Source: Chloroflexi bacterium UBA4736 (lineage in GTDB: Bacteria > Chloroflexota > Dormibacteria > Dormibacterales > Dormibacteraceae). Taken from it: a DNA stretch of 64,000 nucleotides. The stretch is taken from NCBI GenBank assembly GCA_002404015.1, contig DHIW01000064.1, positions 40,961 to 104,960 of the forward strand, in the 5' to 3' direction. Positions 7,856 to 16,639 of this stretch are shown here, piece by piece (the first letter of the stretch is position 1; every line of letters starts with the position of its first letter). Under the pieces are notes generated by a model, which made no database searches, was not told where the DNA came from, and saw only the letters and a list, made by a program, of their open reading frames with translations. The position numbers were made by a program, and so were the translations under genes.

Positions 7856-9012
7856 ATGAAGGCTTCGAGGCTGTCGTCGCTCCTCGTCATGTCTCCCTGC
7901 TGTCGGCGTGCGCTCCCGGAGGCCACAGTCCGGGCTCTTACCAACCGTCGAACGCCGCCGACATTCCCTCTGTCGCGGCACTGCAGGCGGTGGGCGAGAA
8001 GGTCTTTCCCTACCTCAGCAACTACCGCTATTACGTCGAGTGCGTGAACCTGCCGGAGAACGGCCGCGACAACCCCGGCCACAACGACTACAGCGCTTGC
8101 CCGGTCAGCACGACCTACCGCCAGCGATTGGACGCCAGCCAGACCAGGTTCATCTCGGCTCAGAACCCGTCCACGACGCGAACGATCGCGGTCCGGCCCG
8201 TTGCGGTGGGCGGGCTGGTCGATGTGGCGCTCTACAACGGCCGGATTCACGTCGACCTCCTGGTCAGGAAGGAGAACGGGCAACTCGTCGTGGACGACAC
8301 TCTGCACAAGGGCGCCCTGGACACCTCCTCGGTTGCGGTGGCGTTCCAGCCCAAGCCCTCCCAAACCCCGAAGACCGCGGCGACGCCCGCCGCGGGGCCG
8401 CCGGCCGCGGATCCCGCTCGGGCCACCCGGGTCATCGACGTGCCCTGGTACCATCAGGCGTTCGAGCTCAGCTGCGAGTCAGCCGCTCTACGCATGATCC
8501 TCGCCAAGGAGGGGATCGAGAGCACCGACAAGCAGATCATGGACCTCATCGGCTACGAAACCCGGGGTCCGGTCCTGACCTCGACGGGTTTCCAGTGGGG
8601 CGATCCCTATACGGCATTCGTCGGGGATCCAAGCGGCAGCGAGGTCGCCCTCACGGGTTACGGCACGTACTACCCGACGATCCAGGCCGCGGCTGGGCGC
8701 CTAGGCGGGCACGTGCTGCAGGCAGGCGAGAACCTGACCCCTGCCACCCTCTACGGCGCGGTGCTCAACGGCCACCCGGCGGTGGCCTGGGTCACCTACC
8801 GGTGGGAGCCGGGCAAGCGTCAGGACTATGTGGCTTTCGACGGCCGCGGCGTCCCCTATGCCGGCCCGGTCGAGCACGCGGTCGCGGTGATCGGCGTGAG
8901 GCCGGATGCCGTGCTGATCAACGACCCCTGGAACGGGCAGGGCTGGATTGCGAAGCCGACCTTCGAGACGGCATACGCCGTCTACGGCCAGATGGCCGTG
9001 GTGCTCGACTGA
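7856..9012 (+). pseudogene. C39-like peptidase lipoprotein, frameshifted near its signal peptide
   Basis: The main reading frame encodes a C-terminal papain-like peptidase_C39_2-type domain: DVPWYHQAFELSCESAALRM (oxyanion Gln and catalytic Cys), VEHAVAVIGV (His) and LINDPWNG (Asn/Asp). The in-frame N-terminus reads VSLLSACAPGGHSPGS, a perfect lipobox, but no ATG, GTG or TTG lies upstream in that frame. In the neighbouring frame ATG 7856 opens MKASRLSSLLV, exactly the positively charged start a lipoprotein signal needs. One inserted base at about 7886-7900 would join them. It is therefore either a real frameshift or an assembly error. Internal GTG 7990 would lose the export signal. Confidence 0.7.
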
Positions 9013-9069
9013 CGGACCTGCCGGCGGGATCGGCGGCCGACCTCTTAGCATGTCTCTGACAGCCCACAA

Positions 9070-9146
9070 GGCCCGTTCGTCTAGTGGACTAGGACGCCGG
9101 CCTTTCAAGCCGGAGATCGCGGGTTCGAAGCCCGCACGGGCCACCA
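9070..9146 (+). tRNA. tRNA-Glu(TTC)
   Basis: Acceptor arms GGCCCGT/ACGGGCC pair perfectly. The anticodon arm CCGGC-CTTTCAA-GCCGG gives TTC. The T-arm GCGGG-TTCGAAG-CCCGC and an encoded CCA are present. Confidence 0.94.
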
Positions 9147-9170
9147 TCCACTCCAGACCGAAGGCCACTC

Positions 9171-9244
9171 GCGGGTGTAGCACAATGGCAGTGCGGCAGC
9201 CTTCCAAGCTGTTTACACGGGTTCGATTCCCGTCACCCGCTCCA
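9171..9244 (+). tRNA. tRNA-Gly(TCC)
   Basis: Acceptor arms GCGGGTG/CACCCGC pair perfectly. The anticodon loop CTTCCAA gives TCC. Discriminator T and an encoded CCA follow. It lies 24 nt after tRNA-Glu. Confidence 0.95.
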
Positions 9245-9288
9245 AAGTGGCCGCCGAGGCGGTTTTGAGTAAGATGGGCCCTCGGGAC

Positions 9289-9361
9289 GCGGGAGTAGCT
9301 CACTCGGTAGAGCGCAACCTTGCCAAGGTTGAGGTAGCGGGTTCGAAGCCCGTCTCGTTTA
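9289..9361 (+). tRNA. tRNA-Gly(GCC) with disrupted 3' acceptor strand
   Basis: The D-arm, the anticodon arm CAACC-TTGCCAA-GGTTG (anticodon GCC) and the T-arm GCGGG-TTCGAAG-CCCGT are intact. The 5' acceptor GCGGGAG should meet CTCCCGC, but the sequence reads CTCGTTT and has no CCA. Only three of the seven pairs are normal. The last nucleotides therefore look replaced, as by recombination at the tRNA 3' end, and the gene is probably non-functional. Confidence 0.65.
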
Positions 9362-9366
9362 AGCGT

Positions 9367-9397
9367 GGGGGGACCTCCCCCCGCCGCCGCTGGCGGC
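9367..9397 (+). terminator. Two consecutive G/C-rich hairpins after the tRNA cluster
   Basis: GGGGGG-ACCT-CCCCCC (9367-9382) is followed at once by GCCGCC-GCT-GGCGGC (9383-9397). No T-tract follows, so termination is only a suggestion. Confidence 0.4.
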
Positions 9398-9525
9398 TCC
9401 CCCCTGCGCTCCACTTGCCTTGTTCCCTGCTTCGAGCAAGCTAGCGTGTGGCTCCATTTTTGGGCCTTCGCAACGGTCTTCGAGCGAGCTGACGTGATCC
9501 GCTGTGCGTTTGGGACGCTGTCATC

Positions 9526-10355
9526 ATGGCGACTGTGAATGAGCTGACCCATGACCAGCAGCCGCAGGGCTGGAGCGCGGGAGCCGCGGGGTACGAGTCC
9601 GCCTTTGCCCCCTTCACCGACATGTACGCGGCCGACGCGCTACAGCTTCTCGACCTGAAGCAGGCCGACCGATTCCTCGATGTCTGCGCGGGCACCGGTG
9701 CACTGGCGCTTCCGGCCACCCGCCTGGGAGCCGATGTAACAGCCGTGGACTTCGCACCGGGAATGGTTGCGCTACTCCGCGAGCGCATGCAGTCCGGCGG
9801 CCTCAGCGCTCGGGTCGACGTGATGGACGGTCAAGCGCTGGACCTACCGGATGCCTACTTCGATGCTGCCGCTTCCATGTTCGGGCTGATCTTTTTCCCG
9901 GACCTTGATGCGGGCATGCGCGAGCTCACCCGAGTGACGCGGCCTGGCGGGCGCGTGCTCGTGGGTGCGTGGGACCGCGCCCGCTTTCCCCTCTTCGAGG
10001 TCGTGTTCAGGGCCTTGGCACCCCTGGCGCCTACCCCACCTGACCGGTCTGATGTCCCGGTCTCCATGCGCCTCGGGGAGCGAGGGCCCTCACGGCCGCT
10101 TGCGAAAACGCGGGTCTGGTCGACCTCCAGGTCCACGAGGTGACCCACACGTGGGCGATGGATGACCCGGCGCACTTCTTCACGACCGTGCCCGACTGGT
10201 CCCCGCCCCTCCAGCCGCTGCTCGCGGCACTGCCGGCTCCGGCCATCGCCCGGGCCCGCGATGGCTTCGTCGAGGCTGTGCAGGACCTCTCGCGCCCGAC
10301 TGGCGGCCTCGAAACCACCGCCCTACTGGCACTCGGCCGGCGCGCATCCACCTAG
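9526..10355 (+). pseudogene. SAM-dependent methyltransferase, frameshifted
   Basis: The first part (ATG 9526) is a class I methyltransferase: motif I FLDVCAGTGALALPA, motif II VTAVDFAPGMV and VTRPGGRVLVGAWDRARFP, as in the Methyltransf_11/25 group. After about 10074-10082, in a G-rich run, the homologous reading continues in another frame (ARALTAACENAGLVDLQVHE, then THTWAMDDPAHFF) and stops at 10355. A single lost or gained base separates the two parts. Without it the protein would be about 276 residues, a normal length. It is a decayed gene or a sequence error. No substrate can be assigned. Confidence 0.75.
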
Positions 10356-10455
10356 CCCCGGGTCGGGCCTCGGGGGTTCAGCCCCGTCAGGGCATTAGTT
10401 CGGTGCAAGCGATGTGGCTGAGTGCGTCGCCGCGGCCGCGAGGGCCTTCAGCTTG

Positions 10456-11751
10456 ATGCACAGCCCGTTGGGCTATGGGATCGACTTCGGGACCAGCAAC
10501 AGCGCGGTCGCCATCGCCTACCCCGACCGGGTCGAGGTGGCCCGGGTCCGGGTCGACCAGGTGGCGCTGATGCTGCCCTCCTACGTGTACCTGCACCGCG
10601 CCGGCCGCCGCCACGCGGGCGAGGAGGGCATCCGGACCTTCCTCAAGACGGGCAGCGAGCGGACCGACTGCTGGAAGTGCCCGCTGGCGCCCTACGGCTG
10701 GGACACCGACTGCCGCCAGTACCGCAAGGGGGGCGGCTGCAACGACGCCCGGCTGCTGGCGGGCGTCAAGCACGAGCTGGCGAAGCTTGGCTTCGCGGGC
10801 ACCAACTCCTGGGCCACCGACTTCTCCGTGTCCGAGCTGGTCGCGATCGTGCTCCGCGAGCTCAAGCAGGCCGCCGACCGGGCCTCGGGCGCCGACGTCC
10901 GACGGGTGGTGCTGGGTCACCCGGTCGTCTTCGCCGGGCGGGACTCCAGCGAGCCGGCGGCGTCGGACGCCGCCGCCTTCGAGCGGCTGGGCCAGGCAGC
11001 CCGGCTGGCCGGGTTCGAAGCGGTGGAGTTCCTGGCCGAGCCGACTGCCGCCGTTGTCGGCGAGCGCTTTCACCGCGGCGTCGAGCTGGCCGTCGACTTC
11101 GGCGCCGGCACCTTCGACGTGGCGGTCATGGACTCCCGCTCCGGCTCGGCGGACGTAACGGGCACCGCTGGCGTGGCGGTGGGCGGGGAGATCCTGGACG
11201 GCGTCCTGTTCGAGAGCCTGATCGGCCCAGCACTGGACCTGGAGCGCCTTCCCAACTGGCTGTTCAACGAGATGCGCACGTCCAGCTCGGTTCGGCTGCT
11301 GATGGCAGACCCCGGTATCCCCGAGCTTCTCCACCGGCTGGGCGGGGAGGCCGCCGAGGTGGCCCGGACGATCCTGTTCGAAGGCCACGCGTACGACTTC
11401 TACAAGGCGATCGAGGCTGCCAAGATCGCCCTCTCCCGGCAGGAGACGGCTCGCCTCGCCTTCCCCGCGGTGGGGCTGGACCTGGTCCTCAACCGAGGCT
11501 CGTTCGAGACGCTCATCCGGCCCGAGCTGGACCTGGTCCGAAACGTGATCCTGCAGGGCCTCGACCGCGCCGGCGTTGGGCCGGCGGACGTGGATCGGGT
11601 GCTGATCACAGGGGGCTCGTCGCAGATCCCGCGCTTTCGATCCGACCTGGCCGAACTCTTCGGCGCGGAGCGGCTGGAAGAGCGCGACGCGTTCACGGCC
11701 GTGGTCCAGGGCCTGGGCGAGCGCGCCCGCCAGGTCTGGGGCCTCGGTTAA
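10456..11751 (+). CDS. Hsp70/DnaK-like ATPase (YegD type)
   Basis: 431 residues with only the actin-like ATPase domain of the Hsp70 family. Phosphate-1 motif YGIDFGTSNSAVAIAYPD is at residues about 6-23, phosphate-2 is VDFGAGTFDVAVMD and the adenosine motif is LITGGSSQIP near the C-terminus. The C-terminal substrate-binding domain of DnaK is absent. A CWKCPLAPYGWDTDCRQYRKGGGC segment is Cys-rich. I prefer ATG 10456 because the family begins a few residues before the first glycine motif. The role is unknown; YegD-like proteins are poorly characterised chaperone relatives. Its stop codon is part of the putative -10 of the next gene. Confidence 0.85.
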   Translation: MHSPLGYGIDFGTSNSAVAIAYPDRVEVARVRVDQVALMLPSYVYLHRAGRRHAGEEGIRTFLKTGSERTDCWKCPLAPYGWDTDCRQYRKGGGCNDARLLAGVKHELAKLGFAGTNSWATDFSVSELVAIVLRELKQAADRASGADVRRVVLGHPVVFAGRDSSEPAASDAAAFERLGQAARLAGFEAVEFLAEPTAAVVGERFHRGVELAVDFGAGTFDVAVMDSRSGSADVTGTAGVAVGGEILDGVLFESLIGPALDLERLPNWLFNEMRTSSSVRLLMADPGIPELLHRLGGEAAEVARTILFEGHAYDFYKAIEAAKIALSRQETARLAFPAVGLDLVLNRGSFETLIRPELDLVRNVILQGLDRAGVGPADVDRVLITGGSSQIPRFRSDLAELFGAERLEERDAFTAVVQGLGERARQVWGLG

Positions 11752-11754
11752 TCT
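11749..11754 (+). promoter_or_regulatory. Putative -10 element of the alpha/beta hydrolase gene
   Basis: TAATCT, 8 nt before ATG 11763. The first three bases are also the stop codon of the Hsp70-like gene. Confidence 0.45.
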
Positions 11755-11762
11755 CTGACGCG

Positions 11763-12590
11763 ATGGGGGGCCAGGTCATGCGGCTGGGGCCGCTGCAGGC
11801 CGAGAGCTGGGGCGACCCCGAAGGCTTCGTCACTTTCGGTATCCCCGGCCTGTCGGCCAACCTGCGCGCGTTCGACGTGATCGCGGCCGCCGTGGCCGCA
11901 CCGGGGCGCCGGTTCGTGTCCCTCGACCTGCGCGGTCGCGGCCTGAGCGAGGTCACGCCGCCCGGCAGCTATGGCTGGGAGTCGCACGCTCGCGACGTGG
12001 TGGCGGCCGCCGACCTGCTGGGCGCCAAACGCTTCAATGTCGTGGGCTGGTCGATGGGGGCCTTCGTGTCGTTGGAGGTGGCACGCCAGGCGGGCGATCG
12101 GCTCGACCGGGTGGCGCTGATCGACGCGGCGGGTCCCGTGGACGAGGTGGTCAATCGGTTGGTTCAGCTGTCGGTGGACCGGCTGGACACCGTCCACCCC
12201 TCGCTGGCCGCCTACCTGGGGCTGGTGAAGGGGATCGGCACGGTCACGCCGTGGAGCGAGTACTGGGACCGCTACTTCGCCTACGAGCTGCAAGAGGTGC
12301 CGGGAGGCGTCAGCTCGCGCAGCCGCAAGGCAGCGGTCATGGAGGACTTCGACTACGGCGACCGGCGGGACGCCAGGATGCTCTGGCCGGCCCTGACGAT
12401 GCCCGTCCTGCTGATACGGGCCGGACGTCCCATGCTGGCGGGCACCGGCGGCGACGTGGTGCGGCCGGAGATCCGCGACGAGTTCCTGGCGGCCGTCCCG
12501 AGAGTCGAGCACGTTGAGATCGACGCCAACCACTACAGCATCGCCTGTCATCCCGAGACCGCTGAAGCCCTGAGGCGCTTCCTCAGCTAG
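11763..12590 (+). CDS. Alpha/beta hydrolase
   Basis: 275 residues with the alpha/beta-hydrolase layout: oxyanion region GIPGLSANLRAFD, DLRGRGLSEV, nucleophile elbow GWSMGAF and C-terminal catalytic His in DANHYSIACHPE. The acid is less clear, possibly the Asp in GTGGDVVRP. ATG 11763 is supported by a TAATCT hexamer 8 nt upstream; a second ATG at 11778 is possible. Substrate unknown. It is convergent with the SDR gene, with 21 nt between. Confidence 0.85.
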   Translation: MGGQVMRLGPLQAESWGDPEGFVTFGIPGLSANLRAFDVIAAAVAAPGRRFVSLDLRGRGLSEVTPPGSYGWESHARDVVAAADLLGAKRFNVVGWSMGAFVSLEVARQAGDRLDRVALIDAAGPVDEVVNRLVQLSVDRLDTVHPSLAAYLGLVKGIGTVTPWSEYWDRYFAYELQEVPGGVSSRSRKAAVMEDFDYGDRRDARMLWPALTMPVLLIRAGRPMLAGTGGDVVRPEIRDEFLAAVPRVEHVEIDANHYSIACHPETAEALRRFLS

Positions 12591-12611
12591 CAGGGTGTTT
12601 TCGACGATCTG

Positions 12612-13379
12612 CTAGAGGGGCTGCGCGTAGCGGACCATGCCGCCGTCCACGTAGTACGTGGACCCCGTCACGTAGGCTGCGGCGTCCGAGGCCAGGAAGA
12701 GCGCCACCTCGGCGACTTCCGCCGGCTTGCCCATCCGACCGGCGGGGATGATGCGGCCCAGCGTCGCCACCTTCTCGGGGTCCTTGAGTGTGGCCGCGTT
12801 GATCGGCGTCTCGATGGCGCCCGGCGCCACGTTGTTGACCCGGATCCTCAACGGCGCCAGCTCGACCGCGGCGTTGCGCATGAACATGCGGACCCCGCCC
12901 TTGGCCGCGCAGTAAGGCGCGAAGCCGGGGAAGGGGACGTCCTCGTGGACGGACGAGATGTTCACGATTGAGCCGCCCCGGCCCTGGTCGCGCATGACGC
13001 GGCCGGCGGCCTGCGTACACAGGAAGACGCCCTTCAGGTCGATCGAGACCATGAAGTCCCAGGTGGCCTCGTCGATGTCCAGGAGCGGCGCCGACCTCTC
13101 GACCCCCGCGTTGTTGACCAGCACGTCAAGGCTGCCCAGCTGGTCGCGGACGGCCTCCGCCATCGCCTTCACCTGGGCCGGCTTCGAGATGTCCGCCTCG
13201 TAGGCGATCGACCTGGCCTTGCCGCTCAACCGGGCGGCCAGGTCATGGGCCTCCTGCGCGTACTGCCGGTAGTAGTTGATGCAGACGCCGGCGCCCGCCT
13301 CCGAGAATCGCTCGGCGATCGCGTAGCCGATGCCGCTGCCCGCCCCCGTGATGATCGCGTTCTTGCCAGTCAGATCCAT
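12612..13379 (-). CDS. Short-chain dehydrogenase/reductase (SDR)
   Basis: 255 residues, classical SDR length. The cofactor motif TGAGSGIG is at residues 11-18, NNAG at 89-92, and the catalytic Ser (142/143), Tyr156 and Lys160 lie in YCAAK. The glucose-1-dehydrogenase/3-oxoacyl-reductase subgroup is the closest look. The location beside acyl-CoA genes favours a hydroxyacyl or 3-oxoacyl substrate, but this is inference. It is divergent from the enoyl-CoA hydratase gene with only 33 nt between start codons. A TAGGCT hexamer lies 6 nt upstream. Confidence 0.9.
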   Translation of the reverse strand: MDLTGKNAIITGAGSGIGYAIAERFSEAGAGVCINYYRQYAQEAHDLAARLSGKARSIAYEADISKPAQVKAMAEAVRDQLGSLDVLVNNAGVERSAPLLDIDEATWDFMVSIDLKGVFLCTQAAGRVMRDQGRGGSIVNISSVHEDVPFPGFAPYCAAKGGVRMFMRNAAVELAPLRIRVNNVAPGAIETPINAATLKDPEKVATLGRIIPAGRMGKPAEVAEVALFLASDAAAYVTGSTYYVDGGMVRYAQPL

Positions 13380-13385
13380 GCCAAC

Positions 13386-13391
13386 AGCCTA
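13386..13391 (-). promoter_or_regulatory. Putative -10 element of the SDR gene
   Basis: TAGGCT on the minus strand, 6 nt from ATG 13379, with no ribosome-binding site. Confidence 0.5.
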
Positions 13392-13412
13392 GGGGCCAGA
13401 ATTGGCTCGGAG

Positions 13413-14153
13413 ATGACCGAGGTCAACTACGAGCGCGACGGAAACGTCGGGATCGTGACGCTGGCGGCGCCCCAGCGGCGCAACGCCTTCCGGCCGCCGA
13501 TGGTGGTGGAGCTCCTCCGCATCTGCGATGAGATCGACCTGGATCCCGAGGTGGGCGCAGTCGTCGTGCGCGCGCTGGGCGAGTCGTTCTGCGCCGGCGC
13601 CGATCGCTCGCTGCTGGCGGACGCGAGCCGGGACCCGGCGGCGCCCGAGAACTTCCGAGGTCTCGGTCTCACCTACCAGGCCTTCGTCAGGGTCGGCGAG
13701 CTGCTGCCACCCACGATCGCCGCCGTGCGCGGGCACGCCGTGGGCGCTGGCGTGAACCTGATGCTGGCAACCGACCTGCGGATCGTGGCCGAAGAGGCCC
13801 GGATCATCACGCGGTTCCTGCACATCGGGCTCCATCCGGGCGGCGGCCACTTCACCCTGCTGGGCCGCTTGGCCGGCCGGGAGGCGACCGCCGCCATGGC
13901 CCTCTTCGGCCAGGAGGTGTCGGGCCGCCGGGCGGCCGAGCTGGGCCTGGCCTGGGAGGCGCTGCCCGAGGCCGAGGTGGAGCCGCGCGCGCTCGAGCTG
14001 GCCCGCGGGGTGGCCGGCGACCCGGAACTGGCGCGGGCCGCGGTTCGCTCGCTCCGACTCGAGCTGGGGCCGCCGGCGACTTCCTGGCCGCTGGCCCTGG
14101 AGGCTGAGAAGGCCGTCCAGATGTGGTCGCTTCGCAGGAAGGCCGAAGACTAG
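13413..14153 (+). CDS. Enoyl-CoA hydratase/isomerase family protein
   Basis: 246-residue crotonase-fold protein. Landmarks are RRNAFRPPMVVEL, the oxyanion-hole segment SFCAGADRSLL, and AVRGHAVGAGVNLMLATDLRI with the second oxyanion glycine. The position corresponding to catalytic Glu144 of rat hydratase is within HIGLHPGGGHFTL, where no Glu stands, so true hydratase activity is doubtful and another crotonase reaction is possible. ATG 13413 is the only good start. Neighbouring CoA-transferase and acyl-CoA dehydrogenase genes support a beta-oxidation-like pathway. Confidence 0.87.
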   Translation: MTEVNYERDGNVGIVTLAAPQRRNAFRPPMVVELLRICDEIDLDPEVGAVVVRALGESFCAGADRSLLADASRDPAAPENFRGLGLTYQAFVRVGELLPPTIAAVRGHAVGAGVNLMLATDLRIVAEEARIITRFLHIGLHPGGGHFTLLGRLAGREATAAMALFGQEVSGRRAAELGLAWEALPEAEVEPRALELARGVAGDPELARAAVRSLRLELGPPATSWPLALEAEKAVQMWSLRRKAED

Positions 14154-14161
14154 GCAGTCGA

Positions 14162-14213
14162 GTCCCGGTGATGCCGGGACAGCAGGACCCCTCCCTCCGC
14201 CTGCGGGGGGAGG
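14162..14213. terminator. Bidirectional hairpin pair between convergent genes
   Basis: GTCCCGG-TGATG-CCGGGAC (14162-14180) and an 11-bp stem made by 14190-14200 and 14203-14213 (with one G-T pair) fill the gap between two convergent genes. There is no T-tract. Confidence 0.5.
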
Positions 14214-14259
14214 AGGAGATGACATGCGGAGCGTCGCGACCACTCGGGGACCCGACAGA

Positions 14260-15450
14260 CTAGGCGATCACGCCGGCCCGCCGCAGGTCGGCGATCCGGG
14301 CCTCGTCGTAGCCCAGCACGTCGCGGAGCACCTCGTCCGTGTGCTCGCCAAGGACGGGTGGGGCGGTGAAGTGAGAGCCGCCGTAGGCCGGGTAGTGGAT
14401 GGACCGGCCGGTAATCCGGATCGGCCCCAACTTCGAGTGCTCAACCTCCGTCACCATGCCGCGGGCCTTGGCCTGCTCATGCTCCAGCACCTCTCCGACC
14501 TTCAGGACCGGGGCGTGCGGCACGTCGTGGGTCTCGAAGATCGACTCCCACTCCGCGATCGGGCGCTTGCGCGTCTCGGCGTTCATGAGCTCGTCCACCT
14601 CGAGGCGCCGGTCGACGCGTTTCTGGTTGCTGTCGAAGCGCTCGTCCGCCGCCAGCTCGGGCCGGCCGACTGCCTGGCAGATCTTGGGCCAGAAGCTCTC
14701 CCCGAGGTTGGCGATCACGATGTAGCCGTCGCTGGCGTGGTACGCCCCGTAGGGCGACACCGACGGGTGGCCGCTGCCCACCGGACCGGCGCTCTCGCCA
14801 GTCATGAAGTAGCGGCCGGCGTACTGCGTCAGCAGCCCCGCCATCGCGTCGAACATGCTCACGTCGACCATCTGACCGCGGCCGTCGCGCACCTTCTCGA
14901 CCAGCGCGGCGAGCACGCCGATGGCGGCGAAGAGCCCGCTGCCCAGGTCGGCCATCGGCAGCCCCATGCGCATCGGAACGCCGCCCGGCTCGCCGGTCAC
15001 GCTCATGGCGCAGCCCATCGCCTGCATGGCGACGTCGAAGGCGCTCCGGCCCGAGTAGGGGCCGGTCTGGCCGAAGGCCGAGATGGAGCAGTACACGACT
15101 TGCGGGTTGACTTCCTTGATCGCCGGCAGGTCCAGGCCCAGCCGGGCTGCCACGCCGGGCCGGAAGTTCTCGATCACCACGTCCGAGATGCGAGCCAGGT
15201 CAAGCGCGATCTGCCGCCCCTGGGGCGCCTTGAGGTCGGCGGCCAAGCTGCGCTTGTTGCGGTTTATGGAGAGGAAGTAGTGGCTCTCGCCGTCCTGCAT
15301 CGGCGGCAGGTGCCGGGTCTCGTCGCCTTCGCCCGGCCGCTCGACCTTGACGACCTCGGCGCCCAGGTCCGCCAGCAGCATCGTAGCGAAGGGCCCCGCC
15401 AGCACCCGCGTCAGGTCGAGCACCCGGATACCGCGCAGGGGGCCGTCCAC
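14260..15450 (-). CDS. CaiB/BaiF (family III) CoA-transferase
   Basis: 396 residues. The N-terminus GIRVLDLTRVLAGPFATMLLADLGAEVVKVE is the family signature. The catalytic Asp is probably Asp139 in RSAFDVAMQAMG. The enzyme moves CoA between an acyl-CoA donor and a carboxylic acid. GTG 15450 has a TAGCCT hexamer 6 nt upstream. It is divergent from an acyl-CoA dehydrogenase, a common pairing in degradation of dicarboxylic or aromatic acids; the specific acid cannot be read from sequence. Confidence 0.93.
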   Translation of the reverse strand: MDGPLRGIRVLDLTRVLAGPFATMLLADLGAEVVKVERPGEGDETRHLPPMQDGESHYFLSINRNKRSLAADLKAPQGRQIALDLARISDVVIENFRPGVAARLGLDLPAIKEVNPQVVYCSISAFGQTGPYSGRSAFDVAMQAMGCAMSVTGEPGGVPMRMGLPMADLGSGLFAAIGVLAALVEKVRDGRGQMVDVSMFDAMAGLLTQYAGRYFMTGESAGPVGSGHPSVSPYGAYHASDGYIVIANLGESFWPKICQAVGRPELAADERFDSNQKRVDRRLEVDELMNAETRKRPIAEWESIFETHDVPHAPVLKVGEVLEHEQAKARGMVTEVEHSKLGPIRITGRSIHYPAYGGSHFTAPPVLGEHTDEVLRDVLGYDEARIADLRRAGVIA

Positions 15451-15456
15451 GAGGGG

Positions 15457-15466
15457 AGGCTACACT
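15457..15466. promoter_or_regulatory. Overlapping divergent -10 elements
   Basis: TAGCCT (minus, 15457-15462) and TACACT (plus, 15461-15466) share two bases. They lie 6 and 9 nt from the divergent GTG starts at 15450 and 15476. Use of one promoter should exclude the other. Confidence 0.5.
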
Positions 15467-15475
15467 CCGCCCGAG

Positions 15476-16639
15476 GTGGACTTCACGCCGAGCGAGCTTC
15501 AGCGTTCGCTGCGCCACGAGGTGCTGGCGCTAGCGGGCCAGTTCGGATACGGCTACTGGCTGGAGCACGACCGCAGCGGCGAATACCCGTGGGAGTTCGT
15601 GCGAGCCTTCGCCGACCGGGGCTGGCTGGGCATGATCATCCCCGAAGAGCACGGCGGGGCCGGCCTGGGGGTCTCGGAGGCTGCGATCCTGCTGCACGCA
15701 GTGTGCGAGTCGGGAGCGGGCCTCTCCGGCGCCTCGGCCATCCACTTCTCCACGTTCCCGCTCTCCCCCGTGATCCGGCATGGCTCGGCCGCCATGAAGG
15801 CCGAGATCCTGCCGCGGGTCGCGCGCGGTGAGCTGCTGTGCGCATTTGGCGTGACCGAGCCCAACGCCGGCTCCGACACCTCGCGGATCGAGACCCGGGC
15901 CGAGCTGGAAGGCGGGCGCTGGGTGATCAACGGCCAGAAGGTGTGGACGACCAACGCCCAGAACGCCGAGAAGATCCTGCTGCTAGCGCGCACGGCGCCC
16001 CGCAGCGAGGAGCGGCCATTCGACGGCCTGACGCTGTTCCTGGCCGACCTCGACCGGGACGCCTGCGAGGTCCGCCGAATCGACAAGCTGGGGCGGGCGG
16101 CCGTCGACTCCAACGAGGTGTTCATACGCGGGCTGGAAGCTTCGCCAGAGCAGGTGGTGGGGGAGGTCGGCCGCGGCTTCCAGCATCTGCTCGACGGCCT
16201 GAACCCGGAGCGGATCGTGATCGCCATGGAAGCAGCCGGGATCGGCCGAGCGGCGCTCAAGCTGGGCGCCGACTATGCCCGCCAGCGGGTCGTCTTCGGG
16301 CGCCCGATCGGCCAGAACCAGGCGATCGCCCATCCGCTGGCGTCGGCCTGGGCCCGGCTGGAGGCGGCCGAGCTGCTGGCGCTCAAGGCGGCCTGGCTCT
16401 ACGACCGCGGCGAGCCATGCGGGCGGGAGGCCAACGCCGCCAAGCTGCTGGCCGCCGACGCCGGCTTCGACGCCTGCGACACCGCGCTCCAGACGCACGG
16501 CGGATTCGGCTACGCCAGGGAGTTCCACGTCGAGCGGCTCTGGCGCGAGGTGCGCCTGGTCAAGATCGCACCGATCTCGCAGGAGATGGTGTTGAACTAC
16601 CTCGCCCAGCACGTGCTGGACCTGCCAAAGTCCTATTAG
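15476..16639 (+). CDS. Acyl-CoA dehydrogenase
   Basis: 387 residues, normal for the family, which oxidises acyl-CoA to enoyl-CoA with FAD. FAD/substrate motifs are AFGVTEPNAGSD, the WVINGQKVWTTNA strand and the C-terminal THGGFGYAREFHVERLWR. GTG 15476 is chosen because the family starts with a short helix (SELQRSLRHEVL) and a TACACT hexamer sits 9 nt upstream. It shares a 25-nt divergent gap with the CoA transferase and its stop overlaps the GTG of the molybdopterin oxidoreductase. Confidence 0.93.
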   Translation: MDFTPSELQRSLRHEVLALAGQFGYGYWLEHDRSGEYPWEFVRAFADRGWLGMIIPEEHGGAGLGVSEAAILLHAVCESGAGLSGASAIHFSTFPLSPVIRHGSAAMKAEILPRVARGELLCAFGVTEPNAGSDTSRIETRAELEGGRWVINGQKVWTTNAQNAEKILLLARTAPRSEERPFDGLTLFLADLDRDACEVRRIDKLGRAAVDSNEVFIRGLEASPEQVVGEVGRGFQHLLDGLNPERIVIAMEAAGIGRAALKLGADYARQRVVFGRPIGQNQAIAHPLASAWARLEAAELLALKAAWLYDRGEPCGREANAAKLLAADAGFDACDTALQTHGGFGYAREFHVERLWREVRLVKIAPISQEMVLNYLAQHVLDLPKSY

